64,000 nucleotides of DNA from Diadophis punctatus similis (Eukaryota > Chordata > Lepidosauria > Squamata > Dipsadidae), in assembly GCA_023053685.1 (NCBI GenBank), contig JALIGW010000005.1, positions 51,263,742 to 51,327,741 on the forward strand, written 5' to 3'. The translations under genes and the position numbers were made by a program. The notes beneath the pieces are model-generated. The model saw only the letters and a program-made list of their open reading frames with translations. It had not been told where the DNA came from and ran no database searches. This document shows positions 10,657 through 20,223 of this stretch, piece after piece (position 1 is the stretch's first letter; each line of letters opens with the position of its first letter).

Positions 10657-13600
10657 CTCCTCCCTTCATTACTGGGAGAGACATCAGACCTATTGGATTT
10701 AAACATTTCCTATAATGGACACCACCCAATGGTTTGGTCATCATGTCTGCTAAATTATCCTCTGAAGAACAATGATGTAAACGTATCAATTTTTCTTTTA
10801 CAGCTTCCCTGACATTACAATACTTAATGTCCACATGTTTACTTCTGTTCTTCACTCTGTCACCTGTTGCCATTTTTATACAGGCAGCATTATCTTCATA
10901 AACAGTTACAGCTTCATTTACATTTACATTTAAATCTTGTAACAACTGTACATACCAAACTACTTCAGAACATAACTCAGACAATGCAATAAACTCTGCT
11001 TCAGCAGTTGAAATAGCAACCGTTGTTTGTTTTCTGGACTTCCAACCAATTAAAGCCCCTCCAAACATTATTACAATTCCAGAATTAGACTTTCTGGTTT
11101 TTACATCATTTGCATAATCACTATCAACATAACATTTCAATTTTAATTCTTCAGTGACCTTTATTTGAAGACCCAAATTCACAGTTCCCTTCAAATACCT
11201 GAGAATTCTTTTCACACCCATCCAATGCAACTTTGTAGGTGTAGCAGTAAAGCGACTTAAAATGCTCACTGCACAAGCTATGTCTGGTCTGGACCACTGT
11301 GACAGATATAACAGACTCCCTATTGCAGAGTGATATATCTCCTGATCACAGGCTTCACTTTTGTCCTCACCCAAACTATTGTAAAAATCTGTGCTCATAG
11401 GTGTAGGAGCAATATTACAATCTTTCATGTTATACTTCTCTAATAATTGTTCAATTTTTCTCCTTTGACTGAGAATATAACCCTTTTCAGTTTTTTGTAT
11501 CTCTACACCGAGATAATTCTTTATTTCTCCCAAATTCTTTAATTCAAATTTCTTTTCTAACTTATTAGCAAATTCTTTAACTTGTGATGCATCCTTTGCA
11601 ATGAAACAAAGATCATCCACAAATGCTAATAGTAGACAATTCCCACCTTGTAACTTTCCAGTGTATATGCAACCATCAGCTTTGCAACTCTTGAACCCAA
11701 GACCTTTCAATGCAGTATCTAAACAGATATTCCAATTTCTGGCTGACTGCTTCAGCCCATAAATGGCCTTGTTCAATTTATACACCATGTTAGGCTTTTT
11801 ATTTTCATACCCTGGCGCTTGAACCATATAAATTTCTTCCTCTAATTCAGCATTGAGAAATGCAGTGGTTATATCAAAATGCCAAATTCTATGCCTGTAT
11901 GCTGATGCTAATGCCAGTGCTAGTCTTATGCTCTCACCTTTTACAGTTGGTGCAAACACCTCATCATAGTGCACATTCTTTAATTGAGAAAAACCTTGTG
12001 CCACCAATCTTGCCTTATACTGTACTTCATTATTGGGTAATACCTTTTTCTTATATACCCACTTACATCCTACAGCCTTGGTACCCTGTGGCAAAGTCAC
12101 AGATGTGAACACTTTATGATTTCCCATGGATTTCATCTCTTTATCCATGGCTTCCTTCCACTTTTCTTGTTCAACTTTTGGTAATGCCAATACTTCCTTA
12201 TAGTTTCTTGGCTCATACCACACATTACACACTTTAACTTTACTGGCAGAATACCTGTCTGGCGGAACCCCTCTGTTCCTACGCTCTGACCTACGTGGCA
12301 TTGCCTGTTCTTGTGTTTCAAGCTTTTCTGGCTTCATATCTTGTTCAGACTCTCCTCCCTGAACATAGACACCTTCAGAAAATGATTCACCATCATTACA
12401 TGAGTTATTGTCACTAAGTGGATCACCGTCACTAAGTGGATCACCGTCGCTAAGTGAGACATTTTCAGAATTTGCATCAATTCTGTTCCAATTTTGTTCT
12501 GCAAAATTAGCAGACCTTGAAATCACTATTCTTTTACTTCCATCGCTAAAGCGATACCCTTTTGAGCCTGGCTCATAGCCCACAAATCTGAGCTTTCTAG
12601 CCTTTTGTTGTCCCTTTCTTCTGATTGCCTTTGGAATATGTACCCATGCAGTACTTCCAAATATTTTTAAATGTGCTAGAGAAGGCTTTCTCCCATATAG
12701 CATTGCATATGGAGTATTATTGATGGATGAACTCCACAACCTATTTACTAAATAATTGGCAGTCAGTATGGCTTCACCCCAATATGACCTGCTCATACCA
12801 GAATCCTCCAGTAATGAGTCTTTCATTGTTTGCAAAACACCATTCCTCTTTTCAGCCACTCCGTTCTCTCCCGGTGTGTAAGGATTTGTGCGCCTGTGTC
12901 TTATTCCCAATTGTCTCAACCATTGTTGAAAATTTGTTGACATAAATTCAGAACCTCTGTCAGTTTGCAACTGACATACCTGTTGTTTGTACCTTCTCTC
13001 TACAAAACTTAACCATTGCTTAAATTGCTGTAGCACCTCTGTTTTACTCTTAAGTAAGTAGCAAAACCCAAACCTGCTGTAGTCATCCACAATGACCAGC
13101 GCATACTTTGCTCCTCCCAAACTGGCTTGCATAGGCCCAATTAAATCAGCATGCACCAGTTCTAGAACTCTTGTGGTTTGTCTTGTGTTAAACTTGCTCA
13201 CTGGGAATGCTTTGGATTTCGATGCTTTGCATACTGCACAATCCAAATATGCCTTACATCCCTTCAAATCTAATCCTTCTGCAAATTCTTTCATTTGTTG
13301 AACAACCTTAAAATTAGCATGACCAAGTCGTCTGTGCAGAAGATGAACACACGAATTGTGTTCTGCTACATTTTTAAATATCTGGGAACAATGTGGGACC
13401 TTTTCTCCCTGCAATACATAAAGATTATCCTCTTTTATGCCCTGTGCACAAACATTCCCATTTCTTTGGATGATACACTTCCCATTAACAAATGTGGTTT
13501 CATAACCTTGCTTGTCTAAACTAGACACACTTAACAAATTATGCTCCATTTCAGGTACACATAACACATCAGTAAACCTGGAGTCCAAATATGGAATTTG

Positions 13601-14626
13601 CACATCGCCTCTTCCAATGATTTTAGCCTTTTGACCATTGGCTAAGGCCACTTCTTCATTGTTTTCTGGGAAAAATCTGGAAAATAAGTCAGAATTATTA
13701 ACAATTGTTTGACTAGCCCCACTGTCAATCAACCATTTGTCTCTATTGTTATTATAGCAAACTTTTGCAACTGCAATCTGTCCTTGCAAATAATGTCTCT
13801 TGTCTTGCATATTTCTTCTCTGTGCACAGCTTTTCTGCAGATGATTTGTCTCTCCACAAATGAAACATGCTTTTTTAACTTGCTTGAAGAATTGTTGCTG
13901 TGTAACTTGATCTCTCCTGCCTCTGCTTTCCTCTTGTCTGCAGACACCTCGGCTGTTGCTAGAGATAGGCAGTCTGTGGAAAATTTTGCTGGAGACTTGC
14001 TGTAAGTTTCCACTGTACTGCTTGTTGAGCCCCCGCCTGTGGAATTTTCCATCAGCATGGCTGAAAAGCCTTTTCTCATATTCATTCAATAAACACGATT
14101 TCAAAGCCTCCAAATTCAAATCTGCTTCTGGCTTACTTTCAAAAATAGCTGATACAGTCTCCCAGCTTTGATCCAAACTATTTAACACTAATAAAACTTT
14201 CTGGGACTCTGGAAACTTTACTCCACGTTGCTCCAATTCTAGAAAATTAGACTGCATTTTCATTAAATGATCTTCCATAGAATCTCCTGTCTGCAAACTC
14301 ATTCTGAAAAGCTTTCTTGAAAGTTGGACCACATTACACGCAGAAACATTGACATGTACTGCTTTCAATTTCTGCCATATTTCTTTTGCAGACTTTAATT
14401 CAGCTACATTTAAGAATTGATCATCCCCCAGACTTAAGAGAAGATAAGCCATAGCTTTGTCATGAGCCTTTTGATCTGCTGCTCCAAGCACTTGTGGGGG
14501 GTCTGCTACGATGTCCCATAATTCTTTTGCTTTCAAAAAACATTCCATTTTTGCAGCCCAAATTAAATAATTTTTCTTCCCCAATTTAGGTATTGGACTG
14601 TCTTTAAATTCCATAGCAGCAGCCAT
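10640..14626 (-). CDS. Copia-type Gag-Pol polyprotein (1328 aa)
   Basis: Encodes every function for copia retrotransposition in one frame. The N-terminal Gag (about 1-250) has the GAG/UBN2-like start with KLGKKNYLIWAAKMECFL. Then follow a CCHC zinc knuckle (C254, C257, H262, C267), protease motif DSGA (D301), GAG-pre-integrase with HHCC zinc ligands H431, H436, C463, C466, an integrase core D494-D556-E592 (exactly D-35-E), reverse transcriptase with FDIT (D918) and FVDD (D1004, D1005), and RNase H (D1168/D1170, E1209, D1245; KHVDIKY near 1263). The length is close to that of Drosophila copia (about 1400). The ATG at 14626 has A at -3 and G at +4. There is no frameshift between Gag and Pol, as in copia and unlike Ty1, so Gag excess would need splicing or processing. 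A hexapeptide SDGDPL is duplicated near 726-737, in the linker before RT. Confidence 0.97.
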   Translation of the reverse strand: MAAAMEFKDSPIPKLGKKNYLIWAAKMECFLKAKELWDIVADPPQVLGAADQKAHDKAMAYLLLSLGDDQFLNVAELKSAKEIWQKLKAVHVNVSACNVVQLSRKLFRMSLQTGDSMEDHLMKMQSNFLELEQRGVKFPESQKVLLVLNSLDQSWETVSAIFESKPEADLNLEALKSCLLNEYEKRLFSHADGKFHRRGLNKQYSGNLQQVSSKIFHRLPISSNSRGVCRQEESRGRRDQVTQQQFFKQVKKACFICGETNHLQKSCAQRRNMQDKRHYLQGQIAVAKVCYNNNRDKWLIDSGASQTIVNNSDLFSRFFPENNEEVALANGQKAKIIGRGDVQIPYLDSRFTDVLCVPEMEHNLLSVSSLDKQGYETTFVNGKCIIQRNGNVCAQGIKEDNLYVLQGEKVPHCSQIFKNVAEHNSCVHLLHRRLGHANFKVVQQMKEFAEGLDLKGCKAYLDCAVCKASKSKAFPVSKFNTRQTTRVLELVHADLIGPMQASLGGAKYALVIVDDYSRFGFCYLLKSKTEVLQQFKQWLSFVERRYKQQVCQLQTDRGSEFMSTNFQQWLRQLGIRHRRTNPYTPGENGVAEKRNGVLQTMKDSLLEDSGMSRSYWGEAILTANYLVNRLWSSSINNTPYAMLYGRKPSLAHLKIFGSTAWVHIPKAIRRKGQQKARKLRFVGYEPGSKGYRFSDGSKRIVISRSANFAEQNWNRIDANSENVSLSDGDPLSDGDPLSDNNSCNDGESFSEGVYVQGGESEQDMKPEKLETQEQAMPRRSERRNRGVPPDRYSASKVKVCNVWYEPRNYKEVLALPKVEQEKWKEAMDKEMKSMGNHKVFTSVTLPQGTKAVGCKWVYKKKVLPNNEVQYKARLVAQGFSQLKNVHYDEVFAPTVKGESIRLALALASAYRHRIWHFDITTAFLNAELEEEIYMVQAPGYENKKPNMVYKLNKAIYGLKQSARNWNICLDTALKGLGFKSCKADGCIYTGKLQGGNCLLLAFVDDLCFIAKDASQVKEFANKLEKKFELKNLGEIKNYLGVEIQKTEKGYILSQRRKIEQLLEKYNMKDCNIAPTPMSTDFYNSLGEDKSEACDQEIYHSAIGSLLYLSQWSRPDIACAVSILSRFTATPTKLHWMGVKRILRYLKGTVNLGLQIKVTEELKLKCYVDSDYANDVKTRKSNSGIVIMFGGALIGWKSRKQTTVAISTAEAEFIALSELCSEVVWYVQLLQDLNVNVNEAVTVYEDNAACIKMATGDRVKNRSKHVDIKYCNVREAVKEKLIRLHHCSSEDNLADMMTKPLGGVHYRKCLNPIGLMSLPVMKGGVLEYS
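10657..10667 (-). promoter_or_regulatory. Polypurine tract (plus-strand primer)
   Basis: Minus strand reads GAAGGGAGGAG directly before the TGTTGG start of the 3' LTR, the expected place for the RNase H-resistant primer. It doubles as coding sequence for the Lys-Gly-Gly near the Gag-Pol C-terminus. Confidence 0.9.
12413..12450 (-). repeat. 18-bp tandem duplication in Gag-Pol linker
   Basis: Two near-identical 18-bp units (CACTAAGTGGATCACCGT) encode SDGDPL twice in the acidic, low-complexity linker between integrase and reverse transcriptase. It keeps the reading frame. Confidence 0.85.
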
Positions 14627-14728
14627 CCTGCTTTATTTTTCTTCTCTGCCTGTTCCTTTAACAACACAGACAGCTTCTTATCAGCTTTAAATTACAATGC
14701 AGTTTTTATTTTACTTCTTGAGCGATTC

Positions 14729-14742
14729 CTGGGCCCATAACC
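14729..14742 (-). promoter_or_regulatory. Primer-binding site, initiator tRNA-Met anticodon arm
   Basis: Immediately inside the 5' LTR, the minus strand reads GGTTATGGGCCCAG. Its complement CTGGGCCCATAACC equals the anticodon arm of vertebrate initiator tRNA-Met (about nt 26-39), not its 3' end. Drosophila copia is known to prime from a 39-nt 5' half of this same tRNA, and the match ends where that half-molecule would end. The tRNA comparison is from memory. Confidence 0.88.
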
Positions 14743-15009
14743 TGTCAGAGTTACGCAATAAATCAGAAGCTTCAAAAGATAACTGCATTTTGCTGATTCA
14801 AATAACTTCTTTATAAGTAGAATAAAACATTAACAATACCACACTTTGTTTCAGATCACATGTTGAGATGTTTTCACAGCAAGCTTTAATGGTGGACAGA
14901 CTAAACCACACCCTTCTTCTTGCTAAGTTTCTGGACATGCTCAAATTAACACTTCAGCCGGATTGGCTGACTCAATCACATGGCTCTCCCAGTCATGAAT
15001 ATTCCAACA
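14743..15009 (-). repeat. 5' LTR of copia element (promoter)
   Basis: 267 bp. In the reading direction it has AGCCAATCC (CCAAT-like) about 45 bp in and TATAAAG at 14809-14815 (plus strand CTTTATA), placing transcription start in the last quarter. Followed by the primer-binding site and a 116-bp leader to the ATG. The assignment of promoter elements is by motif only. Confidence 0.93.
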
Positions 15010-15014
15010 CATAA

Positions 15015-15231
15015 TGTTTTCTGATTTATTTAAAGTGATGTCCAAGAATTGCACAGTCATGACTCACAGGTTTGAGAATCCTCTATAGCTTTCAGTTATA
15101 ACAACTGTTTGAGTTAACAGTTAATATGACTTAGTTATAACTTCAAGCTATATTTTCCATGGTTATATTATGGTCTGCAATAATAAAATAGAACCTTGCT
15201 GAGATTCAGCCTTTACTTTGATTATTTTTTT
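15015..15231. other. Right flank of copia insertion
   Basis: Unique sequence beginning just after the second CATAA. Confidence 0.5.
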
Positions 15232-15344
15232 GAAAGGAAGGAAGGAAGGAAGGAAGGAAGGAAGGAAGGAAGGAAGGAAGGAAGGAAGGAAGGAAGGAAA
15301 GAAAGAAAGGAAGGAAGGAAGGAAGGAAGGAAGGAAGGAAGGAA

Positions 15345-15406
<62 letters not shown>

Positions 15407-15407
15407 A
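15232..15407 (+). repeat. (GGAA)n(GAAA)n purine microsatellite
   Basis: 176 nt of uninterrupted purines, GGAA units first, then GAAA. Open frames on both strands here are artefacts of repetition. Confidence 0.97.
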
Positions 15408-17422
15408 TAAATTACATTTTGATATATTGAATGTGATGGACTGGAAATGAAAGAACACCAAATGAAGGCCAAAAAAAAAAAAGACAGCTCTGATAAATGA
15501 AAACACTTTAATGTCTGATTGGGTCAAATGTCTCTGAATAAAAGACCAGAATATTTAAAAAGTCTACTTATAACATTTAACAGAATTTCTTCAGAGATAA
15601 CTAATCACGTTGTATTGGGTCAAGCATTAGTGTTGGAAATTAAATTCAGCAGGAACTCTTGTTAGGTGGTTCTGAACCTAAATGAAATGCTAAAAGAATA
15701 TTGCATAATTACATAACAGAAATCTTATTGAAAGAAGAAAATGTTCACAGTACAGTTGCACTTGATGCAGAACATGGGTTTCAGTTATCACTGAATGCTA
15801 ACAGACACACATTGTACTAAAGATGTTTACCAAGAGATGTGGTGATGTTGGCTAGTTTGGCTCGCTTCAGAAAGGGTTGCATCAGTTCCTGGAAGTCGTA
15901 GAGAACAATGACTATTAGTTTTGAAGAAAGTGTGACCACGTCTCAAGACTATTTGCTGGTAGACTTGTCAGCTACCAGGATAGATCAGGTGAGAAAAATT
16001 TACAGGGATAATGTGTGAAGATGACCCTTTCTCTTATCTAAGGTTTGTCATTTGCTTTAGTAGCCAAGAAAGAGGCATGTTCTTGCCCATTGTCAAGGGC
16101 AAAGAGATGGTACAGTCGTCAAGAATTGGCATGGTGGTCCCCATATCACAAAGTAGATAGATGAAGATATGTAAGTTTTGAATATTTCATTTGCCAAAAT
16201 AAATCTGGGAAAAAATGCAAAGTTTATGAGAAACTGCATGGTATAATATAATATAAGATTGAGGGAACCTCAGGGAAATTGATGATACAATATGATAAAA
16301 CTTCAAATACTAAAGAGATGTCACACAAGAGAAGGCCATGACCTGCTCTTCATCACCACAATAAGCAGAACACAGAATAATCATTTTGAGTTACTGATTG
16401 AAACCAGCAATGGCTAGTGAGGTACTGGAGTTCTCATTTACTTGATCTGTTCAAGAAGATTTTGGGCAGCTGTAGTTGTGCATGATTTCTTTTGGATGCC
16501 TCCACCCAACAGATTGGATTCAATGGCCTAAATGGTGTCACCTAATTCTACTATTAAATATAAGATGCATTAATATTTTACTGAGTCTTTAGGCAAATAA
16601 AAGGCTTGAGCTTCACTGAAAAAAGGAAAAAGCACAATGCTCCCTCTCCACTTTCCTCCTCCCAAAAAATAAAATAAAATATTGATTTATTTGACATATA
16701 ATGAAGCACAGGCCAGTATAGGAATATTAATGAAGAATGGTGCCCAGAAGTATGAAAACACATTTAGAACATAGACTGAGTTATTGCAATTTAATTCCAC
16801 GAATAAAATATTCTCTTTAAAAAGACTGTAGAAAAGAAATGCTGCATTTTCCCTATGTTTGTAACCTGGAGAGATAATGGGGCCATTGTGCTGCTAGAGT
16901 ATAGTATAGACTTAAGGTCAGGTAGCTGGAGGACAAAATGGAGATTAATGCTGTCCTATATTGCAATCTTATGTTTTTGAATCAATTTATTTTTTTTTTA
17001 CGTAAGAGGTTCTAAAGTATGAAAAAATAAAGCATATTTCTGCACAAATGGGACGTGAAGGAGAAAAAGCAAGAGAAAGAGAATGAGAAAAGAAGCAACA
17101 GAAGGAAAAGAGACAAGAAAACAAACAATGGCCAGACTTATTCACTAATTCTTTCTCTTTCCCAAACAATTGTACAGTATTTGGGTTAGTATAGAAGATT
17201 TTTAAAGAAATGAGTATTAAACATGATAATTTTATGACGTTACTGTATAGGAGTATACTGTACAGTGTAGTTGGCAACAGTTACTTAATTTTGCCTATTT
17301 TAAAGGCCTTATAAGCACAAACATTATCTGGAAGATGATGACACAAATGAAGAAAACTCTCTATGGATTAATAGAGTATCAAACCAATATCTTTTCTCCT
17401 ATATTAGAAAACCTAGGAATTA
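15408..17422. other. Unique sequence, no gene recognised
   Basis: Carries the second copy of the 37-bp segment (15647-15683). Otherwise no repeat signature and only short open frames without recognisable content. Confidence 0.45.
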
Positions 17423-17745
17423 CAAGTGGTCCTCAGGTTACAACCATTCATTCAGTGACCAATTCAAACTTATGATGATACTTACAATTAGTCTTTGGAG
17501 TTCCAACTGTCTCAGAGTCTCTTTGGACCTGGCTTGCAGTTAGTGTTGCAACAAGTCACAGTCATGTGACTGCAATTTCTAGTGTTTGCTGCTGGTTTCT
17601 GGAAAGCAAAGTTGATAGGGAAGCCAGCAGGAAACTGGAAGTTGTAGTCATGTGAACTCCTTGCTTAATGACCTGTGTGGTCCTTGCTTAATAACTGCAA
17701 CTGGGACTCCTTAAGATGCTGTGGTTAAGGAATGTGATATCCATG
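17423..17745. mobile_element. Diverged TIR MITE ('TACAGGTAGTCCTC' family)
   Basis: Begins after TA with CAAGTGGTCCTCAGGTTACAACC and contains degraded 'gtcatgtgac' and 'cttaatgac' blocks typical of the fuller copy at 42992-43631. The right end is eroded. TA-flanked ends suggest a Tc1/mariner-like origin. Confidence 0.65.
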
Positions 17746-17824
17746 ACCACATCATTTAGTGAAAGCTATTTTTGTCTCAATTGCTGTTGTAATCCAAGGG
17801 TTAGCTGCATGTATTATCTCAGTC

Positions 17825-18215
17825 TGGGAAAACTGTTGAAGAACCACATAACTGGAGAGAAAAAATTGTTCCTATCCTCAAAAAGGGTGAAAAGGAAGAT
17901 CTATCAAACACCACTCTAAAACTGCTGCGTGGGAATATTCTAGACCAGTGTTTCCCAACCTTGGCAACTTGAATATGTCCGGACTTCAACTCCCAGAATT
18001 CCCCAGCCAGCATTCGCTGGCTGGGGAATTCTGGGAGTTGAAGTCCAGACATCTTCAAGTTGCCAAGGTTGAGAAACACTGTTCTAGACCATATAATAAA
18101 GAGATCAATCTGTAAGCATCTTGAAGATCATTTGGAAAAGTCAGCATGGATTTGCCAAGGACAAATCATGCCAGACCAATCTTATCTCAAGTTTTGATTG
18201 TACAGATGGAAGCAA
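17825..18215 (+). pseudogene. CR1 reverse-transcriptase fragment, split by hAT
   Basis: Translation gives the start of a CR1 RT domain: WREKIVPILKKGEKEDL, then, after the hAT hairpin (17946-18081), HIIKRSICKHLEDHL and QHGFAKDKSCQTNLI. These correspond to the conserved W-x-x-VPIFKKG and QHGF-x-x-GxSCxTNL blocks of CR1 ORF2. A one-base loss near 18142 shifts frame between the last two blocks. No catalytic FADD is present because the copy ends before it. It is a dead remnant. Confidence 0.85.
17946..18081. mobile_element. Palindromic hAT MITE, 136 bp (copy 1)
   Basis: Perfect 8-bp duplication TTCTAGAC (17938-17945, 18082-18089) and TIRs starting CAGTGTTTCCCAACCTTG. The entire element is a near-perfect palindrome with about 66-bp arms around CCAGC-ATTC-GCTGG. 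It differs from the copy at 19148 by about five bases. It sits in CR1 coding sequence. Confidence 0.96.
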
Positions 18216-18631
18216 TAGGTAGAATGAATTATGGAGCCACTAAATGTTCAGAATTAATATATCATGAGGACAATAGATCATAGGAAAAGGTAGACTAGAA
18301 GAAACAGAAGCTGAAATTAAAACTGCAGGTAGAAACATAAAGAACTTCAGATTTGCAGATAAATACATCTTTGATGACTGCAAATGAGGAATTAGTTGTT
18401 GAGGGTGAAAGAAGGGAGGGCAAAAGCTGATCCACTGCATGAAATAACAACAGCTGTAACAACAGCAGGTCAACAGCCAATGCAAAGCCAATACAAATAG
18501 AAAAAAAAGTTGTAATAATAACGTATCTTCCTAGATTAAACAAATTCACAGAGAAAAATCAATACAGTCAAGAATTAAAGAAATGTCTGCTACTTGGAAG
18601 AAAAATAATGAGAGCCATAGACAAACATTAA
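18216..18631. other. Unique sequence
   Basis: No gene or repeat recognised between the CR1 fragment and the L2-like LINE. Confidence 0.4.
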
Positions 18632-19094
18632 AGTGTGGAGCTTCCTAACAAACAGGAAGCAGCAGGTGAAACTAAGCAGAATCACATCAGATACCTGTAC
18701 AATTAGCACAGCCCCCCCCCCCAGGCTTGTGCTCTCTCCACTTCTCTTTTCTCTCTATACCAATGACTGCATCTCTAACGATCCATCTGTTAAACTACTG
18801 AAGTTTGCAGATGACACAACAGTGATCAGACTCATTCTAAACAATGATGAATCCGCATACAGATGGGAGATTGAACAACTAACCTTGTGGTGCGACTGGA
18901 ACAATCTGGAACTGAATACACTCAAAACCATAGAAATGGTGGTAGACTTTAGGAGAAACCCGCCCATACTTCCACCTCTTACAATACTAGACAACACAAT
19001 ATCAACAGTAGAGACCTTCACATTTCTAAGTTCGACCATATCGCAAGTTCTAAAATGGACACCTAACATCAAAAACGTCATCAAAAAAGCACAG
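18632..19094 (+). pseudogene. L2-like LINE RT fragment, left half
   Basis: Encodes FLTNRKQQVKLSRITSDTC, VLSPLLFSLYTNDC and the catalytic LLKFADDTTVI, followed by NNLELNTLKTIEMVVDFRR. These are the RT motifs of the L2/Rex-type branch of the CR1 superfamily. A C-run near 18711 replaces the Gly-Thr-Pro-Gln-Gly-Cys block seen at 36070, so it is damaged. The sequence stops at GCACAG and resumes collinearly at 20224, after a nested LINE. Confidence 0.9.
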
Positions 19095-20223
19095 TCATAT
19101 CATAAGCAACTGTGTTCTCTTTGCTGACGATGTTAAACTATTTAACACAGTGTTTCCCAACCTTGACAACTTGAAGATGTCTGGACTTCAACTCCCAGAA
19201 TTCCCCAGCCAGCATTCGCTGGCTGGGGAATTCTGGGAGTTGAAGTCTAGACATCTTCAAGTTGCCAAGGTTGGGAAACACTGATTTAACACCACTGACA
19301 ATGTTACTACCCTTCAAAAAGACCTCGACCATGTAGCAGAATGGTCAAACAACTGGCAACTTCAAATCTCAACCAACAAATGCTCTGTCCTACACATTGG
19401 TTAAAAGAATCAGAATACAAAATACAAACTTGGAGGAATCAAACTTGAAGACGACCCTCACTCTGTCAAAGACCTTGGAGTACTCCTATCCAACGACCTA
19501 AGTGCTAGAGCCCACTGTAACAACATTGCCAAAAAGGCTCTAAGAGTTGTTAATCTAATCTTGCGTAGCTTCTTCTCTGGCAATATTACACTGCTAACCA
19601 GAGCATACAAAACATTTTTAGACCAATTATGGAATACCGTTCACCTGTCTGGAACTCGTACTGCATATTAGACATTAATACAATCGAGAGAGTCCAGAAA
19701 TATTTCACAAGAAGAGTCCTCCACTCCTCTGCTCACAATAAAATACCTTATTCTACCAGACTTGAAATATTGGGATTAGACAATTTACAGCTACATCACC
19801 TCCGATCTGATCTAAATGTAGTTCATAAAATCATATATCAAAAAGTCCTTCCTGTCAATGATTACTTCAGCTTCAACCGCAACAATACACGAGCACATAA
19901 TAGATTCAAACTTAATATAAACCGCTCCAAACTCTACTGCAGAAAATACGACTTCAGCAACAGAGTGATCAATGCCTGGAATGCACTACCTGACTCTGTG
20001 GTTTCTTCCCCAAACCCCCAAAACTTTAATCTTAGACTGTCTACAGTAGACCTCTCCGTATTTCTAAGAGGTCTATAAGCATAAGCGCACCACTGTGCAT
20101 AAGCGCACCACTGTGCCTACCGTCTGTGTCCTACTGTCCTCTTTTATCGAAACTTTTTACTTATGTTTATACAAACAACTACTATCCTGTACATGTTTGA
20201 CAAATAAATAAATAAATAAATAA
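19095..20223 (+). mobile_element. CR1-like LINE nested in L2-like LINE
   Basis: 5'-truncated copy that begins just before the catalytic segment LFADDVKLFN (about 19109-19139) and runs through RT C-terminal blocks (KDLGVLLSNDL, MEYRSPVWNSYC, YDFSNRVINAWNALPDSVV) to a tail GACAAATAAATAAATA. Several stops and frame changes make it a pseudogene; the longest open piece is 19629-20078. A duplicated 18-bp segment (CATAAGCGCACCACTGTG) lies in its 3' UTR near 20081. It is itself interrupted by a hAT hairpin. Confidence 0.9.
19148..19283. mobile_element. Palindromic hAT MITE, 136 bp (copy 2)
   Basis: Same length and about 96% identical to the copy at 17946. Perfect 8-bp duplication ATTTAACA (19140-19147, 19284-19291). 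It landed directly after the FADD motif of the CR1-like LINE. Nearly the whole element is one inverted repeat. Confidence 0.97.

Larger units (their letters stand above)
10390..15009 (-). mobile_element. Complete Ty1/copia LTR retrotransposon (4620 bp)
   Basis: Full-length element: 267-bp LTRs at both ends, 5-bp target duplication CATAA (10385-10389 and 15010-15014), primer-binding site, 116-bp leader, one long Gag-Pol frame, polypurine tract. The domain order protease, integrase, reverse transcriptase, RNase H identifies Ty1/copia rather than Ty3/gypsy, where integrase comes last. The two LTRs look identical by eye, so integration was recent. Ty1/copia elements are uncommon in vertebrate genomes. 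No stop, frameshift or nested insertion is present, so it is a candidate active copy. Confidence 0.97.

Noticed and set aside
11860..14171. Plus-strand and out-of-frame open frames within the copia element
   Set aside because: They are antisense or shifted readings of Gag-Pol and have no independent support.
14729..14742. A tRNA-Met gene fragment
   Set aside because: Only 14 bases match, and their exact position beside the LTR makes a primer-binding site the better reading.
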